From: Archaeoglobaceae archaeon
Lineage (GTDB): Archaea; Halobacteriota; Archaeoglobi; Archaeoglobales; Archaeoglobaceae
Length of the DNA stretch: 8,249 nt
Assembly: GCA_027016055.1 (NCBI GenBank)
Contig: JALWBF010000126.1
Span: 1-8,249, forward strand
Direction of reading: 5' to 3'
Shown: piece by piece, positions 6,027-8,249 of the stretch
Layout of the letters: each line of letters starts with the position of its first letter
Position numbering within the stretch: the stretch's first letter is position 1
Program-made: the position numbers and the translations under genes
Notes under the pieces: generated by a model
Seen by the model: the letters and a program-made list of their open reading frames with translations, nothing else
Database searches by the model: none
What the model was told of the DNA's origin: nothing

Positions 6027-6041
6027 CTAACTTAAGGTTAG
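6027..6041. promoter_or_regulatory. HSR1-type heat-shock operator CTAAC-TTAAG-GTTAG
   Basis: A perfect CTAAC-N5-GTTAG inverted repeat, the cis motif reported from footprints of the repressor HSR1 upstream of A. fulgidus heat-shock genes. It is centred on the predicted hsp20 transcription start (about 6028) and lies between the TATA box and the ribosome binding site, where a bound repressor would block RNA polymerase. The repressor gene itself is not in this window. Confidence 0.75.
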
Positions 6042-6048
6042 TGTAGCT

Positions 6049-6066
6049 AATATATAAAATTTTTGC
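6049..6066 (-). promoter_or_regulatory. hsp20 promoter (TATA box)
   Basis: On the minus strand AAAAATTTTATATATT contains a near-consensus archaeal box TTTATATA (6058-6051) preceded by an A-rich BRE. It predicts RNA starting about 6028, giving a 5' leader of roughly 29 bases that contains the strong AAGGAGGTGGT site. Confidence 0.65.
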
Positions 6067-6109
6067 AATATTTTAATTTTATATGTTAATTTTAAGTATC
6101 CAAGACTTG

Positions 6110-6124
6110 CAAAACCTTTAAAAA
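6110..6124 (+). promoter_or_regulatory. tRNA-Ser promoter (BRE plus TATA)
   Basis: CAAAACC followed by TTTAAAAA (6117-6124) forms a BRE-TATA pair. The usual distance predicts transcription beginning about 6144-6147, just ahead of the tRNA 5' end at 6149. The region between hsp20 and the tRNA therefore holds two divergent promoters and nothing else that I can see. Confidence 0.55.
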
Positions 6125-6148
6125 TCATGCAAATAGATATAAATCTGA

Positions 6149-6230
6149 GCCGGGGTTGCCGAGTGGTAAGGCGACGGCCTGCTAAGCCGTTGGGCGTGTG
6201 CCCGCGTGGGTTCGAATCCCACCCCCGGCG
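6149..6230 (+). tRNA. tRNA-Ser (anticodon GCT)
   Basis: An 82-base serine tRNA reading AGC and AGU codons. The acceptor stem GCCGGGG (6149-6155) pairs perfectly with CCCCGGC (6223-6229), followed by the G discriminator base at 6230 that is typical of serine tRNAs. The anticodon stem ACGGC/GCCGT (6174-6178/6186-6190) encloses loop CTGCTAA with anticodon GCT at 6181-6183. A long variable arm GGGC-GTGT-GCCC (6192-6203) marks the class II structure shared by Ser and Leu tRNAs. The T arm is GTGGG-TTCGAAT-CCCAC (6206-6222). There is no intron and CCA is not encoded; CTA follows. Confidence 0.96.
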
Positions 6231-6258
6231 CTATTTTGCTAAATTTACACACAATCGG

Positions 6259-6300
6259 AAGCTATATTTTTCCAACGTTGACTTGGCTAAAAGGTGATGT
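6259..6300 (+). promoter_or_regulatory. weak carB promoter candidate and ribosome binding site
   Basis: GAAGC followed by TATATTTTT (6263-6271) is a possible BRE-TATA that would start RNA near 6290, giving a very short leader. AAGGTGAT (6291-6298), directly ahead of ATG 6302, is a good ribosome binding site and fixes that start. The T-rich CTATTTTGC after the tRNA may end the tRNA transcript. The TATA assignment is tentative. Confidence 0.35.
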
Positions 6301-6301
6301 T

Positions 6302-8249
6302 ATGCCGAAGCGTGAGGACATTAAAAAGATCATGGTCATAGGCTCAGGTCCGATAGTCATCGGACAGGCTGCGGAGTTTGACTATTCTGGAAGTCAGGCT
6401 TGCAAAGCTTTGAAAGAGGAAGGATACGAGGTTGTTTTGGTAAACTCGAATCCGGCAACGATAATGACTGATCCCGAGATGGCCGATAAGATTTACATCG
6501 AACCTCTCACAGCCGATATAGTTGCCAAGATCATCGAAAGGGAAAGACCCGATGCCTTGCTACCTACTTTGGGCGGTCAGACGGCTTTGAACATAGCTGT
6601 TCAACTCGGAGAGATGGGAGTTTTGGATGAATACGGCGTAGAGCTAATCGGAGCTAAGCTGGAAGCTATAAAGAAGGCTGAGGACAGAGAGCTTTTCAAG
6701 AAGACGATGCAGGAGATAGGCTTGGATGTTCCGAGGAGCGATATAGCGCATGATGTGGATGAAGCATTAGCAATTGCCGATGAGATAGGATACCCCGTCG
6801 TTGTAAGACCGGCTTTCACTTTGGGCGGAACCGGCGGTGGAATAGCCTACAACAGGCAGGAGCTGAAGAGGATTGTAGAGAAGGGTCTTGAGATGTCGAT
6901 GATTCATCAAGTGCTGATTGAGGAGGGAGTGATAGGATGGAAGGAGTTCGAGCTTGAAGTTATGAGGGATTTAGCGGATAACGTCGTGATAATCTGTTCG
7001 ATAGAGAACTTCGATCCCATGGGCGTTCACACCGGCGATAGCATCACAGTTGCCCCAGCCCAAACCCTTACGGATTGGGAGTATCAGAGGCTCAGAGATG
7101 CGGCTATAAAGATAATTAGAGCCATAGGTGTCGAAACGGGAGGAAGCAATATTCAGTTTGCCGTTCATCCGGAAAGCGAGAGGTTCGTGGCTATAGAGAT
7201 GAATCCACGTGTCAGCAGATCTTCCGCTTTGGCATCAAAAGCAACGGGATTCCCCATCGCTAAGATAGCTGCCAAGCTTGCAGTAGGCTATACTCTCGAT
7301 GAGATTCCGAACGATATAACGAAGGAAACGCCGGCAAGCTTCGAGCCGACCATAGATTACGTGGTAGTTAAGATTCCGAGGTTCGCTTTCGATAAGTTCC
7401 CCACGGCTGATCCCACTTTGGGAAGCCAGATGAAGAGCGTCGGAGAAGTCATGGCAATCGGCAGAACATTCGAAGAGGCTTTGCAGAAGGCTTTGAGATC
7501 GCTTGAAATCGGTCGATACGGGCTTGGATGCGATGGCAAGGACAAAAACCCGACGAGAGAGGAGATAATTCAGAAGCTCAGAACGCCCAACGCCGATAGG
7601 GTTCTATACATAAGATACGCTTTAAAGGCAGGATTTACGGTTGATGAAATCTACGAGCTTACTAAAATAGACAGGTGGTTCATAAGCAAGATAAAGAACA
7701 TAGTCGAGATGGAGGAAGAACTTAAGGCTTGGGCCAAGAAGACGAACTACGACATCTGGAAGGTGCCGGATGAAGTTATAAAGAGGGCCAAACGACTCGG
7801 TTTTTCGGATTATCAGCTCGCCTACATATTTAAGACGAAGGAGAGGGAGGTTAGGAAGAGAAGAAAGAGCGCCGGAATAGTGGCAGTTTACAAGATGGTC
7901 GACACCTGCGCAGCCGAGTTCGAAGCAAAAACGCCTTATTACTATTCGACCTACGAGGAAGAAAACGATGCCAAGCCGACGAAGAGGAAGAAGGTTATGA
8001 TACTGGGAAGCGGTCCGAACAGAATAGGGCAGGGAATAGAATTCGATTACTGTTGCTGTCATGCAGTTTTCAGCCTGAAGGAAGAAGGTTACGAAACTAT
8101 AATGGTGAACTGCAATCCCGAAACTGTTTCGACCGATTATGACACTTCGGACAGGCTGTATTTCGAACCGATAACCCATGAGGATGTTATGAACATCTAC
8201 GAGAACGAGAAGCCCGAGGGTATAATAGTTCAGTTCGGAGGTCAGACAC
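6302..8249 (+). CDS. carB: carbamoyl phosphate synthase large subunit, 5' part (3' end outside window)
   Basis: CarB makes carbamoyl phosphate from ammonia (delivered by CarA), bicarbonate and two ATP, feeding pyrimidine and arginine synthesis. The first 649 codons are present. The N-terminal half opens with [15 protein letters not shown], followed by E-F-D-Y-S-G-S-Q-A and V-N-S-N-P-A-T. The ATP-grasp core includes [23 protein letters not shown] and [17 protein letters not shown]. After the central oligomerisation region, the internally duplicated second half begins near residue 565 with [14 protein letters not shown] and [16 protein letters not shown]. The window ends inside the second L-x-Q-F-G-G-Q-T motif. 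Start ATG 6302 has AAGGTGAT just upstream. No carA precedes it; the tRNA-Ser gene is immediately upstream, so carA is either downstream or elsewhere. Confidence 0.97.
   Translation, partial: MPKREDIKKIMVIGSGPIVIGQAAEFDYSGSQACKALKEEGYEVVLVNSNPATIMTDPEMADKIYIEPLTADIVAKIIERERPDALLPTLGGQTALNIAVQLGEMGVLDEYGVELIGAKLEAIKKAEDRELFKKTMQEIGLDVPRSDIAHDVDEALAIADEIGYPVVVRPAFTLGGTGGGIAYNRQELKRIVEKGLEMSMIHQVLIEEGVIGWKEFELEVMRDLADNVVIICSIENFDPMGVHTGDSITVAPAQTLTDWEYQRLRDAAIKIIRAIGVETGGSNIQFAVHPESERFVAIEMNPRVSRSSALASKATGFPIAKIAAKLAVGYTLDEIPNDITKETPASFEPTIDYVVVKIPRFAFDKFPTADPTLGSQMKSVGEVMAIGRTFEEALQKALRSLEIGRYGLGCDGKDKNPTREEIIQKLRTPNADRVLYIRYALKAGFTVDEIYELTKIDRWFISKIKNIVEMEEELKAWAKKTNYDIWKVPDEVIKRAKRLGFSDYQLAYIFKTKEREVRKRRKSAGIVAVYKMVDTCAAEFEAKTPYYYSTYEEENDAKPTKRKKVMILGSGPNRIGQGIEFDYCCCHAVFSLKEEGYETIMVNCNPETVSTDYDTSDRLYFEPITHEDVMNIYENEKPEGIIVQFGGQT

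Noticed and set aside
7622..8179. Minus-strand open frame of 185 codons opposite carB
   Set aside because: Its full length is antisense to conserved CarB motifs. There is no ribosome binding site or promoter, and no recognisable domain.
1..8249. Search for CRISPR arrays, insertion sequences or defence/toxin systems
   Set aside because: No regularly spaced repeats, transposase or terminal inverted repeats were seen. All substantial coding capacity is accounted for by housekeeping, iron-uptake and stress genes.

Overview
The window reads as a stretch of archaeal chromosome, most likely from a hyperthermophilic euryarchaeon of the Archaeoglobales. The reasons are a formylmethanofuran dehydrogenase subunit C, ribosome binding sites of the GGAGGTG type, TATA boxes about 25 bases ahead of starts, a tRNA-Ser without encoded CCA, heavy use of AGG and ATA codons, and a small heat-shock gene whose promoter carries the CTAAC-N5-GTTAG element described for the heat-shock regulator HSR1 of Archaeoglobus fulgidus. 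The genus is an inference; no 16S gene is present.

Layout. Bases 1-629 (+) hold the 3' part of fwdC (first step of the methanofuran/tetrahydromethanopterin C1 pathway), followed by a T-rich terminator region. Bases 732-1451 (+) encode a membrane-anchored lipoprotein with a ferritin-like DUF2202 domain. It converges on a minus-strand cluster that is read from right to left: feoA (5503), an overlapping DtxR-family metal-dependent repressor (5277), feoB (4720), a small hydrophobic protein (about 2963 or 3026), and ahcY (2706-1477). Upstream of feoA, and also on the minus strand, is a separately promoted hsp20 gene (5999-5580). Bases 6149-6230 (+) are tRNA-Ser(GCU), and from 6302 to the right edge runs the first 60 percent or so of carB (carbamoyl phosphate synthase large subunit).

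How it fits together. The core is a ferrous-iron uptake unit with its own likely repressor encoded between the two transport genes. A perfect 14-base palindrome of DtxR half-site type (TTAGG-ATAT-CCTAA) sits between the TATA box and the start codon of feoA, whose transcript is probably leaderless. A second, wider-spaced pair of the same half-sites lies in the dtxR-feoB gap beside a second candidate promoter. The ferritin-like lipoprotein next door may also handle iron, although it is on the other strand. ahcY recycles S-adenosylhomocysteine and has no clear functional tie to iron; its position downstream of feoB is an oddity. hsp20 has an HSR1-type operator placed over its predicted transcription start.

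I did not find a strong candidate for a wholly new system. The observations most worth following are the two regulatory palindromes, the disputed start (possibly ATT) of the small membrane protein after feoB, and the repressor's mixed DtxR/MntR metal-ligand set. No mobile elements, CRISPR arrays or long DNA repeats were seen. There is no gene-free stretch longer than about 150 bases.
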